Assembly (NCBI RefSeq): GCF_012034385.1
Contig: NZ_JAAVJB010000006.1
Location: 1-63,044, forward strand
Reading direction: 5' to 3'
Source: Streptomyces spiramenti
Lineage (GTDB): Bacteria; Actinomycetota; Actinomycetes; Streptomycetales; Streptomycetaceae
DNA: 63,044 bases
A model generated the notes under the pieces. It did no database searches. It was not told the DNA's origin and saw nothing but the letters and a program-made list of their open reading frames with translations. Within the stretch, counting starts at the first letter, position 1, and every line of letters starts with the position of its first letter. The translations under genes were made by a program, and so were the position numbers. Below, piece after piece: positions 37,264-46,264 of this stretch.

Positions 37264-38685
37264 GTGACCGAAGCGGTGCTGACCGGGCTGCTGGGGGTCG
37301 TGGTCATCCTTGTGATCATCGCGGCGAACGGCTACTTCGTGGCGCAGGAGTTCGCCTACATGACCGTCGACCGCGAACGTCTGGGCGCCCGAGCCGACGC
37401 CGGTGACGCCGCCGCCCGCCGGGCCCTGCGGGTCACCCGGCGCACCTCGTTCATGCTCTCGGGGGCACAGCTCGGGATCACCGTCACCGGCCTGCTCGTC
37501 GGCTTCGTCGCGGAACCCCTGATCGGCGGCTCGTTCGGGGTGCTGTTGGGCGGCGTCGGCGTCCCGGTCGCCGTCGGCGTCTCCATCGGCACCGTGGTGG
37601 CGCTGGTGACGGCCACGGTGGTGCAGATGATCTTCGGCGAGCTGTACCCGAAGAACCTCGCCATCGCCGACCCCGAACCACTGGCGCGGGCGCTCGCCCC
37701 CTCCACCCTCGTCTACCTGGCGGCGTGCGGCTGGCTCATCACCGTCTTCGACCGCGCCGCCAACGCCTTCCTGCGGTTGCTGCGGACCGAACCCGTCCAC
37801 GACCTGGACACCAGCGCCACCCGCGAGGACCTGCGGCACGCCGTCTCCGACTCGCGCGACAGCGGCGACCTGCCCGCCGACCTGTCGCTCCTCGTGGACC
37901 GCGTCCTCGACTTCCCCGACCGGCCCGTCGAGCACGCGATGGTGCCGCGGGCCCGCGTCGACACGGTGACGCCGGAGACCACCGTCGCGGAACTGCGCGC
38001 GATGATGGCGCGGGCCCACAGCCGGTACCCGGTCATCGACGCCCACGGCGAACCCGTCGGAGTGGTCCACCTCGTCGACCTGCTGCGCCGCCGGCCCACC
38101 GACGCGGAGCCCGTGAGAGCGGTCATGCGGCCGGCCCTGCTGCTGCCGGTGCTCCTCCCGCTCCCCGAGGCGCTGGCCCAGATGGCGCGCACCCGCGACC
38201 AACTCGGCTGCGTACTCGACGAGTACGGCGCGTTCGTCGGCATCCTCACGGTGGAGGACCTGGCGGAGGAGCTGATCGGCGACATCTCCGACGAGCACGA
38301 CCCCGGCCCACCGACCGCCGTCGTCGCGGCGGACGGCGACCGCTGGCGCATCGACGGCGACACCCACATCGACGAGGTGGCGCGCGCCATCGACCGCGAG
38401 CTCCCCACCGGCGAGTACGAGACGCTCGCCGGTCTGCTCATCAAACACCGCGGGGCGCTCCCGCAACCCGGCGAAACCATCCGCATCCCGCTGCCCGACG
38501 ACCCCGCCGACCTGGTGCTGGAGCAACCGGTGCGCCGACTGCTGGAGGCGGAGGTGCTCGAACTCGCACGCCGTGTGCCGAGCCTCCTGCTGGTGCGGGT
38601 GGTGGAGGAACCGGGCGGAGTCGAGGACGCCGACGGCGCCTCGGGACCGCAGCCGCAGCCGTCGCCGGGGCAGGGGGATCGATGA
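37264..38685 (+). CDS. CNNM/CorC-HlyC-type membrane protein with CBS domains (first of pair)
   Basis: 473-residue hemolysin C/CorC-family protein. The N-terminal DUF21 (CNNM) membrane domain (about 1-190, with MIFGELYPKNLAIADPEP, the conserved GE-x-x-P-K motif) is followed by two CBS domains (PVEHAMVPRARVDTV... and VRAVMRPALLLPV...) that bind adenine nucleotides. A CorC_HlyC domain (about 360-445) ends the protein. The family is linked to Mg2+ or Co2+ export. GTG start. Its stop overlaps the ATG of the second family member by four bases. Confidence 0.9.
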   Translation: MTEAVLTGLLGVVVILVIIAANGYFVAQEFAYMTVDRERLGARADAGDAAARRALRVTRRTSFMLSGAQLGITVTGLLVGFVAEPLIGGSFGVLLGGVGVPVAVGVSIGTVVALVTATVVQMIFGELYPKNLAIADPEPLARALAPSTLVYLAACGWLITVFDRAANAFLRLLRTEPVHDLDTSATREDLRHAVSDSRDSGDLPADLSLLVDRVLDFPDRPVEHAMVPRARVDTVTPETTVAELRAMMARAHSRYPVIDAHGEPVGVVHLVDLLRRRPTDAEPVRAVMRPALLLPVLLPLPEALAQMARTRDQLGCVLDEYGAFVGILTVEDLAEELIGDISDEHDPGPPTAVVAADGDRWRIDGDTHIDEVARAIDRELPTGEYETLAGLLIKHRGALPQPGETIRIPLPDDPADLVLEQPVRRLLEAEVLELARRVPSLLLVRVVEEPGGVEDADGASGPQPQPSPGQGDR

Positions 38686-39737
38686 ACCAGCCGCTGGTGG
38701 TGACCGCCGCGACCGTGCTCGTGATCGTGCTGAGCGCCTTCTTCGTCGTCATCGAGTTCGCGCTGCTCGGTGCGCGCCGCCACCGGCTGGAGGCCCTCGC
38801 GCCGGAGAGCCGTGCGGCCCGTGCCGCCCTCCGCGGCGTGCACGAGTTGACGATCATGCTCGCCCTGGCGCAGCTCGGCATCACCGCCTGCACCTTCGCC
38901 CTGGGGGCCCTCACCAAGCCGGCGATCGACCGATGGCTCGGGCCGGTGCTCGCCTCGTGGGGGCTGCCGGGGTGGGTCGCCGACAGCGCGGCGTTCGCCC
39001 TCTCCCTGCTCTTCGTGACGTTCCTGCACCTCGTCATCGGCGAGATGGCGCCCAAGTCGTGGGCGATCGCACACCCGGAGCGCGCCGCGGTCCTCATCGG
39101 GCCGCCCTCCCGGGCACTCGCCCGCGTCTTCCGGCCGCTGCTGCGCTGGATCAACACGATGGCCAACCGGCTGGTCGCGGCGAGCGGCGTCACGCCGGTG
39201 GACCGTGCCGCCGCGGGCGGGCGCGACATCGACACCATTCGGCACCTGGTCGAGCACTCCGCCTCCGTGGGCACACTCGAAGCCTCGGCCCGCGCCCAAC
39301 TGGCCGACGTGCTGGACCTCCAGGGGCTCCGGGTGGGCGACCTGCTGCCGGCCCGGCGCGGCACCACCACGGTCGCCGCCGACGCGGTCGTCGGCGACGT
39401 GTGGGAAGCCGCCTCCCGCTCCGCCCACATGCGCGTCCTGGTCGACGCGGGCGACGCGGGTGTCCCGCGGCTCGTCCACGTCCGGGACGTGCTGCTGGAA
39501 CCGGCGGACCGCCCGGTGGGCGCCTTCACCCGCCCGGTGCTGACGCTCCCCGTCGACCTCCCGGTGTACGAGGCACTGTCCCGCATGCGGGCCGCCGGCG
39601 AGCAGTTGGTGGTGGCGACGGACGCGGGCCGGAGCGTGGGCGTGCTCACCGTCACCGACATCCTGCGGCGCATCCTGCCCCGGCAGGACGCCGCCCCGCG
39701 CGGCGACGAGAACCGGCCCCCCGGCGCATCTGCCTGA
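38682..39737 (+). CDS. CNNM/CorC-HlyC-type membrane protein (second of pair)
   Basis: 351-residue paralogue of the preceding protein. The DUF21 domain is intact (VIEFALLGARRHRLE, LAQLGITACTFALG, HLVIGEMAPKSWAIAHPE with GE-x-x-P-K). A CBS pair follows (LRVGDLLPARRGTTTV... and VGAFTRPVLTLPVD...). It lacks the C-terminal CorC_HlyC domain, ending soon after the second CBS motif (VLTVTDILRRILP). In actinobacteria such long/short pairs commonly lie together and probably form a heterodimer. ATGA overlap with the first gene implies coupled translation. Confidence 0.9.
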   Translation: MNQPLVVTAATVLVIVLSAFFVVIEFALLGARRHRLEALAPESRAARAALRGVHELTIMLALAQLGITACTFALGALTKPAIDRWLGPVLASWGLPGWVADSAAFALSLLFVTFLHLVIGEMAPKSWAIAHPERAAVLIGPPSRALARVFRPLLRWINTMANRLVAASGVTPVDRAAAGGRDIDTIRHLVEHSASVGTLEASARAQLADVLDLQGLRVGDLLPARRGTTTVAADAVVGDVWEAASRSAHMRVLVDAGDAGVPRLVHVRDVLLEPADRPVGAFTRPVLTLPVDLPVYEALSRMRAAGEQLVVATDAGRSVGVLTVTDILRRILPRQDAAPRGDENRPPGASA

Positions 39738-39745
39738 TGAGCGCA

Positions 39746-40195
39746 TCACGCCCCGCCCGGCGGGGGCACAGCAGGCAGAGCCTGGGCGCGGCTCCGCAGC
39801 GGCACCGGCCTGGCCGACAGGGAGTACAGCACCTCCACCGACGCGCCGCCGTGGAACCGGTCGGGGCCCCGAGCGTTGGCGCTCACCGGCGCCCCGGCCG
39901 CCAGCGCGTCGCGCTGCACCCGGAGGAACGCCGCGTCGGCCGCCCAGTCGCGCAGCACCGCGGCGACCGGCGAGGCAGGTTCGGCCGGGCCCGTGCCCGG
40001 TCGATGTGCCGGGTCGGCTTCCAGTACTGACGCGAGGCGCTCCGCCCGGTGGCGCAGCCACGCCAACGCTTCGTCGGGCGTCGCTGACCACGTGCCGTCC
40101 ACGTACCACTCGGCGTGGGCATCCGGTGAGCGCACCACCACCTCCGCCCAGTAGCCGGGGCAGCACGCGGGTCGGGCCAGGCAGCAGCCGGTCAC
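39746..40195 (-). CDS. Hypothetical protein
   Basis: 149 residues; not recognised. It begins with a Cys-rich stretch (MTGCCLARPACCPGYW) and continues with WYVDGTWSATPDEALAWLRHRAERLASVLE and a region rich in short helices. No signal or membrane segment. GTG start overlapping the stop of the upstream small gene by four bases (GTGA), so the two form an operon. They lie divergent to a WhiJ-like regulator, in what looks like an accessory locus. Confidence 0.6.
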   Translation of the reverse strand: MTGCCLARPACCPGYWAEVVVRSPDAHAEWYVDGTWSATPDEALAWLRHRAERLASVLEADPAHRPGTGPAEPASPVAAVLRDWAADAAFLRVQRDALAAGAPVSANARGPDRFHGGASVEVLYSLSARPVPLRSRAQALPAVPPPGGA

Positions 40196-40401
40196 CGCTG
40201 TCCCCGCCTGCCCAGCGACCGGAGGTGCGCATCGATCTCGCGCCGCAGTACGGCCGTGCGCTTCAACAGTTCACTCAACGGCGACTCCGCTGCCTCACGG
40301 CTCGCGCCGTCTGTCTGCACCGCTCGACCACAGCGATGCCAGCCCTCTCGCGTATCCCAGACGCACACGTCAGTTCCTCTCCGTAGCGAATCCACTACCA
40401 A
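40192..40401 (-). CDS. Small hypothetical protein
   Basis: 69 residues; a hydrophilic protein starting MVVDSLRRGTDVCVWDTREGWHRCG and ending in a basic helix (LLKRTAVLRREIDAHLRSLGRRGQR). I recall similar short proteins beside DUF397/XRE pairs in streptomycetes, but no function. Translation of the next gene is coupled by a 4-base overlap. Its start is 62 bases from the divergent regulator gene, so a shared control region is likely. Confidence 0.6.
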   Translation of the reverse strand: MVVDSLRRGTDVCVWDTREGWHRCGRAVQTDGASREAAESPLSELLKRTAVLRREIDAHLRSLGRRGQR

Positions 40402-40463
40402 GGAGAGTCAGCGTGGCCTAGGGTGCAGCTGTCTTCAACTTGCGCGAAAGGCTTGGAGAGGCC

Positions 40464-41297
40464 GTGAATCTCAAAGACCTGGAGCCGCAGTCGTCGCCGA
40501 AGGCCGCCTTCGGCCACCGCATCCGCCAGCTGCGTGACGAACGTGGCTGGACACAGGAGGATCTAGCTGTTCGCATCGGATGTTCTGGCACGCACATCTC
40601 GGCTGTGGAAACCGGGCGTCGGTCACCAACTGCTCGGTTCGCGGCAAGTGCTGACAGAGCTTTCGGGACGGGTGATCGCCTGGAGCGGCAGAGCCGTGCG
40701 ACGCGGCACTCCGCGCTGCTGGAAGGCTTCCCGGAGTATGTCTCACACGAGCGGCATGCGGCTGAGATCAGGGTCTACGAAGTAGGTGTGGTGCCCGGGA
40801 TACTGCAGACCGAGCGGTATGCCACGGCGTTGACGATGCGAGCCGTCGAACGCGGTGCCATTACCAAGGAGCAGGGCGAAGAGCGGCTCATGCTCGTCGA
40901 CGAGCGCCAGCGGATGCTCGTCCGTGAACCGCCGCCCCTGGTCTTTGTCGTGCTTGACGAAAGCAGTCTGCGTCGGCCGGTCGGGAGCGCGGCAACCATG
41001 GACGACCAGTTGGCTCGACTGCTGGATTTCGGCAGTCTCCCGAACTCGATTCTGCAGGTGGCCCCCTTCTCCATGGGTGACAGGCGACCACTCAGCCTTC
41101 CTCTGTACATTCTCACGCTGCAGAACCGGAGCCTCATGTCATATGCGGAGTCCGCGCAGCGGGGGCAGTTGGAGCGCGACAGCGCCTCGGTGGTGCCACT
41201 GCTCACCGCTTACCATCAACTCCAGGCTGATGCTCTGTCCCAACCTGAGTCCCTGGCCATGATCAGCCAGCTACGAAAGGACTACCGTGACACTTGA
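40464..41297 (+). CDS. XRE-type regulator with DUF5753 domain (WhiJ-like)
   Basis: 277 residues. An N-terminal helix-turn-helix (about 18-75: IRQLRDERGWTQEDLAVRIGCSGTHISAVETGRRSPT) is followed by the DUF5753 domain (about 95-275: EVGVVPGILQTERYATAL, the HYG-like REPPPLVFVVLDESSLRRPVG, FSMGDRRPLSLPLYIL). This is the WhiJ/AbaA-type regulator group of Streptomyces, many of which affect development. GTG at 40464 was chosen over TTG at 40440 because GGAG lies five bases upstream. Codon use is visibly less GC-rich than that of its neighbours. The DUF397 gene overlaps its end. Confidence 0.88.
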   Translation: MNLKDLEPQSSPKAAFGHRIRQLRDERGWTQEDLAVRIGCSGTHISAVETGRRSPTARFAASADRAFGTGDRLERQSRATRHSALLEGFPEYVSHERHAAEIRVYEVGVVPGILQTERYATALTMRAVERGAITKEQGEERLMLVDERQRMLVREPPPLVFVVLDESSLRRPVGSAATMDDQLARLLDFGSLPNSILQVAPFSMGDRRPLSLPLYILTLQNRSLMSYAESAQRGQLERDSASVVPLLTAYHQLQADALSQPESLAMISQLRKDYRDT

Positions 41298-41493
41298 GTC
41301 TGCTCGCTGGTTCACCTCCTCCTACAGCGAGAACGGCGGTGCCTGCGTCGAGGTTGCCGTGAATCTCGCGGTCTCGGACGGGCTGGTGCCTGTGCGGGAC
41401 TCCAAGGACGTGGCCGGGCCGGTGCTGGCGTTGCCGGTGTCCGCGTTCGCGTCGTTCGTCGCCGGAGTCAGGTCGGGGCGCTTCCCGTCCTGA
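41287..41493 (+). CDS. DUF397 small protein (partner of the WhiJ-like regulator)
   Basis: 68 residues of the DUF397 family, with the signature ARWFTSSYSENGGACVEVA, then VPVRDSKD and FVAGVRSGRF. Such proteins are encoded beside DUF5753 regulators throughout Streptomyces and are thought to modulate them, sometimes described as an antitoxin-like arrangement. GTG start, 11-base overlap with the regulator gene. Confidence 0.9.
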   Translation: MTLESARWFTSSYSENGGACVEVAVNLAVSDGLVPVRDSKDVAGPVLALPVSAFASFVAGVRSGRFPS

Positions 41494-41553
41494 CCCGCGT
41501 GCGGTCGGCGCGCCCGCCACTCGGGTGGGCGCGCCGACCGGGCCGCGGAACAC

Positions 41554-42252
41554 CTACTCGACGGCGTCGTCCCAGTCGCCGATGAACGCGTGGCTGACGG
41601 TGCGGTCCTCCTCGACCCAGGTGACGTCGAGGGTGTCGCCCTTCTGCGCCAACTCGGCCGTCTTCATGGTCTCGTCCTCGTCGTTGCAGAAGATGAAGCT
41701 GTTCCACCCCTCCTCCGCGTTGCCGAAGAGCAGCCCGCCGCACTCCACGGGATTGCCGTCGGGCAGCAGCCAACCGGTGTCCACGAAGAACGCGTTGGCG
41801 ATGCCTGTGCCGGACTCCTGGCTGGAGAGGACACCGAACAGGGTGTTGTCGGCGCCCTGCCAGACGCCGTTGATCTCGGCGCCGACGTCCAGGGCGCCGT
41901 AGCCGTCCTCGCGGCGCTCCGCACCGCCCCCGCCGGCGTCCGGATCCTCCTCGGCGTCGGGTGACGGCTCGGGGTCGTCCTCCCAGTCCTGCCAGTCGTC
42001 CCACCCCTCGACCTCGTCCATGTCGACGTCGTCCTCGCCGAGCCCCTCGCCGGGCGAGATCATGAACGCGTCGCGTGCCTCGCGGAGGTCGGTGATCATG
42101 TCGCGCAGCGCCCCGCCGCCGGAGCTGTCCCCGCTCGCGGAGCTGCCGTTGTCGCTGTCGTCGTCGCCGCTGCTGCCGCAGCCGGTGAGCAGCAGTGCCG
42201 CCGTGGTCGTCGCCGCCACGCCCAGTCGTATGCCGTGCCTGCCTCGGTGCAT
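41554..42252 (-). CDS. Acidic secreted lipoprotein
   Basis: 232 residues. Lipoprotein signal with lipobox LLTGC (Cys near residue 25), then Ser/Gly/Asp-rich linker and a strongly acidic segment (DDVDMDEVEGWDDWQDWEDD). The C-terminal domain (about 120-232) begins INGVWQGADNTLFGVL and contains two Cys (ECGGLLF, FCNDED) and a DTLDVTWVEEDRTV strand. This is the same plan as the lipoprotein at 36307-36903. ATG start. Function unknown. Confidence 0.8.
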   Translation of the reverse strand: MHRGRHGIRLGVAATTTAALLLTGCGSSGDDDSDNGSSASGDSSGGGALRDMITDLREARDAFMISPGEGLGEDDVDMDEVEGWDDWQDWEDDPEPSPDAEEDPDAGGGGAERREDGYGALDVGAEINGVWQGADNTLFGVLSSQESGTGIANAFFVDTGWLLPDGNPVECGGLLFGNAEEGWNSFIFCNDEDETMKTAELAQKGDTLDVTWVEEDRTVSHAFIGDWDDAVE

Positions 42253-42560
42253 GAGTCGTCGCCCCCCTCGCGGGCACAGTCCCGGGCTGGTTCCCGGGGC
42301 CTGGGCCCGTCGTCCGCTCGGCCGCTCCCGGCCGCCGGCGCGCACGGCGGCGACCGGCGCACCGCCGGGGAGGGGGCTGCCCGCCGCCGTCGGCGTCCGG
42401 TCCGTACCGCGTCACGCCGATACCTGACTTGTTGGTGTACACGCCACCCTAGGGCGCGGCGGTTGCGGTCCGGGCACGGTTGGGTGAGGTTCCCGTACCC
42501 ACCGGGCCGTCCGCAGCCGGTGGGCACGGGTGCGGCCCGGTGCGGGCCGGTGCGGGCCGC
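42253..42560. other. Intergenic region between fahA and a lipoprotein gene
   Basis: 308 bases, no gene. An AT-richer patch near 42415-42450 probably holds the lipoprotein promoter. Close to the end of the fumarylacetoacetase gene are short direct repeats of GGTGCGGGCC; no clean terminator hairpin was seen. Confidence 0.45.
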
Positions 42561-43808
42561 TCAGGCCGCCGGGGAGATCCGGCCGGTGACCTCGCCCAGG
42601 CCGATCCGGGTGCCGTTCGGCCCCGGCGCCCACGCCGACAGGGTCACCTCGTCGCCGTCCTCCAGGAACGTCCGCTTGCCGGTGCTCAGCTCCACCGGGT
42701 CGCGTCCCGCCCAGGTCAGCTCCAGCAGGCAGCCACGCGTGGCGACCTCGGGGCCGGAGACCGTGCCCGAACCGAAGAGGTCCCCGGGACGCAGCGTCGC
42801 GCCGTTCACGGTCATGTGGGCGAGCTGCTGCGCCGCCGTCCAGTACATGGCGGCGAACGGCGGCTCGGAGATCACCTCGCCGTTCAGCCGGACGGTGATC
42901 CGCAGGTCCAGACCGGCAGCCTCGACGCCGCTGCCGTCGCCGTCGGCGAGGTAGGGCAGCAGCTCGTGGCTGCGTGCCGGCGGCTCGGTGCGGGCGTCGT
43001 CCAACGCGTCCAGCGGAGTGATCCACGCGGAGACGGAGGTGGTGAACGACTTGCCGAGGAACGGCCCCAGCGGCACGTACTCCCACGCCTGGAGGTCACG
43101 CGCGGACCAGTCGTTGAGCAGGCACACCCCGAAGACGTGGTCGCGCAGCGCGGTCTGCGGCACCGCCGTGCCCGGCTCGGTGGCGCCGCCGATGACGAAG
43201 CCGACCTCGGCCTCGATGTCGAGCCGCCGCGAGGGGCCGAAGTCGGGTGCCGTCGCGTCGGGTGCCTTGCGCTGGCCGCTGGGCCGCTTGACCGGGGTGC
43301 CCGAGACCACGACCGTGCCGGCGCGCCCGTGGTAACCGATCGGCATGTGCTTCCAGTTGGGGGTCAGCGGCTCGCTGTCCGGGCGGAAGATCCGGCCGAG
43401 GTTGGAGGCGTGGTGCTCGCTGGCGTAGAAGTCGACGTAGTCGGCGACCTCGAACGGCAGGTGCAGTGTCACCGACTCGTCCAGCGGCAGCAGCAGGCCG
43501 TCGGCGGCGAGCTGTTCGCGCCGGGCGGCGTCCGTCAGCCAGGTGCGGATCGTGGCGCGCACCTCGCGCCACGCGGGCCGTCCGGCCGCCAGCAGCGGGT
43601 TGAGAGTGGGGGCCGACAACTGCGCGGCCCACGGGTGGTCGGCGGCCACGGCCGCGGCGCCCACGTCCAGTACCCAGGAGCCGTACCGCACGCCGATCCG
43701 GCGGCGGTCGGGCGCGGCGTCGGTGGTGTAGACGCCGTAGGGCAGATTGTCCGGGCCGTAGAGGTCGTCCTCGGCCACGTCGGGCAGGCTCACGTCAGAC
43801 ATGGCCAT
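42561..43808 (-). CDS. fahA: Fumarylacetoacetase
   Basis: 415-residue enzyme that hydrolyses fumarylacetoacetate to fumarate and acetoacetate, the last step of tyrosine and homogentisate breakdown. Motifs of the FAH fold are visible: YVDFYASEHHASNLGRIFRP (catalytic His region), PIGYHGRAGTVVVSGTPVKRP, the metal ligands in DIEAEVGFVIGG, and LLNDWSARDLQAWEYVPLGPFLGKSF. The start could be the first ATG or the one two codons on. No other genes of the pathway lie nearby in this window. Confidence 0.95.
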   Translation of the reverse strand: MAMSDVSLPDVAEDDLYGPDNLPYGVYTTDAAPDRRRIGVRYGSWVLDVGAAAVAADHPWAAQLSAPTLNPLLAAGRPAWREVRATIRTWLTDAARREQLAADGLLLPLDESVTLHLPFEVADYVDFYASEHHASNLGRIFRPDSEPLTPNWKHMPIGYHGRAGTVVVSGTPVKRPSGQRKAPDATAPDFGPSRRLDIEAEVGFVIGGATEPGTAVPQTALRDHVFGVCLLNDWSARDLQAWEYVPLGPFLGKSFTTSVSAWITPLDALDDARTEPPARSHELLPYLADGDGSGVEAAGLDLRITVRLNGEVISEPPFAAMYWTAAQQLAHMTVNGATLRPGDLFGSGTVSGPEVATRGCLLELTWAGRDPVELSTGKRTFLEDGDEVTLSAWAPGPNGTRIGLGEVTGRISPAA

Positions 43809-43986
43809 ACCCTACGGCCCGGTAGCCCGGCTCGGGCCGCCGCGCGGCGGCCGGTTCCGACCGGCCGCCGAGGCCCGGGGAACGGGAGCGGCGTGACCCA
43901 GTGGCGACCGGGTACGCGCTGGCAGTGATCGACGGACGACCGGATACCCTGCCTGGGACAAGGCACCGGAGACAGGAGAAGCGCTC

Positions 43987-44997
43987 GTGACCGTCGTGGG
44001 TCCCTTCGGGGTGAGCGTGCGGGACCAGGCACTGGAGGCCGATCTCCAGACCGGGCTGACCGCTGTCGAGGCGGGCCTGGTCGAGGCCACCAAGAGCGAC
44101 GTGCCGTTCCTGAACGACACCGCGCAGCACCTGGTGCGCGCGGGTGGCAAACGTTTCCGGCCGCTCCTGGTGATGCTGGCGGCGCAGTTCGGCGACCCGC
44201 ACGCGCCCGGTGTGGTGCCGTCCGCCGTGGTCGTGGAGCTGACGCACCTCGCGACGCTGTACCACGACGACGTGATGGACGAGGCCGAGGTCCGGCGGGG
44301 CGTGCCGAGCGCCAACGCCCGCTGGGACAACTCGGTGGCGGTGCTGACCGGCGACTTCCTCTTCTCGCGGGCGTCGGGGATCGTGGCGGGGCTGGGTCCC
44401 GACGCGGTCCGCATTCAGGCCGAGGCGTTCGAGCGGCTGGTGACCGGCCAGATCCTGGAGACGGCGGGTCCGCGCCCCGGCGACGACCCGGTCGACCACC
44501 ACCTGGAGGTCATCGCGGGCAAGACCGGCTCGCTCATCGCTGTCTCGGGCCGGTTCGGGGCGCTGCTGTCGGGCGCGGACGAGGCGACCGTCCACATCCT
44601 CACGCAGTTCGGCGAGCGGATCGGCATGGCCTTCCAGCTCGCCGACGACGTCCTGGACATCACCGGGGACCCCCACGAGTCCGGTAAGACGCCCGGCACG
44701 GACCTCCGGGAGGGCATCGACACCCTCACCGTGCTGCGGCTGCGGCAGCAGGCCGCGGAGGGCGGGTCGCCGCAGGACCGCGAGCTGGTGGCGCTGCTCG
44801 ATTCCGACCTGAGCGACGACGCCCGCCACGCCGAGGCGTTGGCGGGGCTGCGCGCCCACCCCACCCTGGCGTCGGCGCGCGCCGACGCGCTGCGGTACGC
44901 CGCCTCCGCGCGCGAAGCGCTGGCGCCGTTGCCGGACATCCCGGCGAAGGCGGCGCTGGCCGGCCTCTGCGACGCGGTCGCGGACCGGACGGTCTGA
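43987..44997 (+). CDS. Polyprenyl diphosphate synthase
   Basis: 336-residue trans-isoprenyl diphosphate synthase that extends allylic diphosphates with isopentenyl diphosphate, probably to make the menaquinone side chain. First aspartate-rich motif LYHDDVMDEAEVRRG (about residue 92) and second FQLADDVLDITGD are complete; GGKRFRPLLVML carries the IPP-binding residues. GTG start. The exact chain length cannot be read from sequence; in Streptomyces menaquinones it is usually nine units. It shares the menaquinone theme with mqnE, ubiX and nuo in this window. Confidence 0.93.
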   Translation: MTVVGPFGVSVRDQALEADLQTGLTAVEAGLVEATKSDVPFLNDTAQHLVRAGGKRFRPLLVMLAAQFGDPHAPGVVPSAVVVELTHLATLYHDDVMDEAEVRRGVPSANARWDNSVAVLTGDFLFSRASGIVAGLGPDAVRIQAEAFERLVTGQILETAGPRPGDDPVDHHLEVIAGKTGSLIAVSGRFGALLSGADEATVHILTQFGERIGMAFQLADDVLDITGDPHESGKTPGTDLREGIDTLTVLRLRQQAAEGGSPQDRELVALLDSDLSDDARHAEALAGLRAHPTLASARADALRYAASAREALAPLPDIPAKAALAGLCDAVADRTV

Positions 44998-45358
44998 GCG
45001 GGCGGTCCACGCGGCCGGGCGAACGGTCCGGGCCTGCCGTGCCGTCGGACGAACGGACCTGTCGAACGGACCCGCCCGACGGACTCGCCCGACGGCCCGG
45101 GGGCGGCTGTCGGGTGCTGTCCCCGACATCGGATCCATACCCGGTATGCAGGCTGTGGTGTCGCGCCGCGCGATCCGGTGGCCCCGGTGCTCGGGGGCTC
45201 CCCTAGGGGCATCGGGCGCCTCCGGGGCCGGGTCTCATACCGGCGGATGAGCCCGACAGCAACCCCTGGGCCGACGCTTTTCTCTGGGATCCGCGATGAA
45301 ATCGGTAGTGACCCGGGAAACCGGGAAGGATCGCAGGGTCCGAGGAGATGGGGAAGAG
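44998..45358. other. Intergenic region upstream of the LolA-like gene
   Basis: 361 bases, no gene. It contains short repeats of CGCCCGACGG and CGAACGGAC (45025-45100) and an inverted repeat CATACC-C-GGTATG (45136-45148), with a further CATACC at about 45236. These may be operator elements for the LolA-like gene. Confidence 0.45.
45136..45148. promoter_or_regulatory. Inverted repeat, possible operator
   Basis: CATACCCGGTATG: two 6-base arms around a single C, in the upstream region of the LolA-like secreted protein gene. No regulator is known for it. Confidence 0.35.
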
Positions 45359-46231
45359 ATGGCCATGAACAAGAAGCTCCGCCGAACCGTCGTCGCCGGC
45401 TCGGTGGTGTGCGGCGTCGGACTGGTGGGGGCCGGTGTCTACCCGGCCCTGGCCAGCGAGGGCGGCCCGGACCTTCCCGCCCTCTCCGCCGAGGAACTGA
45501 TCGTCAAGGTCGCGGAGTCCGACACCGAGCAGCTCAGTGGCACCGTCCGTGTGGACACGGGGATCGACGTCCCGGCCATCGGCTCGTTCGCGGAGCAGTT
45601 CGGCGGCCCGGCCGCGCGACTGGCATCGCTGGCCACCGGCAACAGCACCCTCCAGATCGCTCTGGACGGCGAGGAGCGGCAGCGGCTGGTCATCGCGGAG
45701 GGTGACGACGAGCTCAGTGTCATCCACAACGACGGTGACCTCTGGATGTACGACAGCGCCGACAACGTCGCCTACCACGCCGATGTCACCGAGCACGCCG
45801 ACGAGTCGGAGGCCGAGCGGGAGCACCGCCACGACGAGTTCGCCTCGCTCACCCCGCAGCAGATGGCGCAGGAGGTGCTGTCCGGCGCGGGGGAGCACGC
45901 GGAGATCACCGTGGACGGCACCGCCAAGGTCGCGGGCCAGGACGCCTACCAGCTGCTGGTCGTGCCCAACGAGCCGGTCGAAGGCAGCGAGTTCGGCACC
46001 GTGGAGTCGGTACGCATCTCCGTCGACGCCGAGACGGGGCTGCCGCTCGCCGTCACCGTCGCCGGCCCGGACCGCAACCTCGTGGACGTGGCGTTCACCC
46101 ACATCCGGTACGAGCAGCCGGCCGGCGGCACCTTCTACTTCACGCCGCCGAAGGGCGCCGAGGTCGTCAACCTCGACGAGGAGAACCCGTTCGCCGACTT
46201 CGGCGCGGCCGGTCTCCCCTTCGGCCGCTGA
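45359..46231 (+). CDS. Secreted LolA/LppX-like protein
   Basis: About 290 residues. A basic N-terminus and hydrophobic helix (VVAGSVVCGVGLVGAGVYPAL) form a signal or anchor. The mature part is beta-rich in the style of LolA/LolB folds (DTEQLSGTVRVDTG, STLQIALDGEERQRLVI, DGDLWMYDSADNVAYHAD, VRISVDAETGLPLAVTV, GTFYFTPPKGAEVV). In Streptomyces this family is labelled outer-membrane lipoprotein carrier or DUF2092; a role in handling lipids or lipoproteins outside the cell is only inferred. ATG at 45359 is preferred; another ATG two codons on is possible. An upstream in-frame ATG (45296) would give an implausible N-terminus. Confidence 0.82.
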   Translation: MAMNKKLRRTVVAGSVVCGVGLVGAGVYPALASEGGPDLPALSAEELIVKVAESDTEQLSGTVRVDTGIDVPAIGSFAEQFGGPAARLASLATGNSTLQIALDGEERQRLVIAEGDDELSVIHNDGDLWMYDSADNVAYHADVTEHADESEAEREHRHDEFASLTPQQMAQEVLSGAGEHAEITVDGTAKVAGQDAYQLLVVPNEPVEGSEFGTVESVRISVDAETGLPLAVTVAGPDRNLVDVAFTHIRYEQPAGGTFYFTPPKGAEVVNLDEENPFADFGAAGLPFGR

Positions 46232-46264
46232 CCACAGCCGCCGCCTGACCGGGCCACAGCAGCA

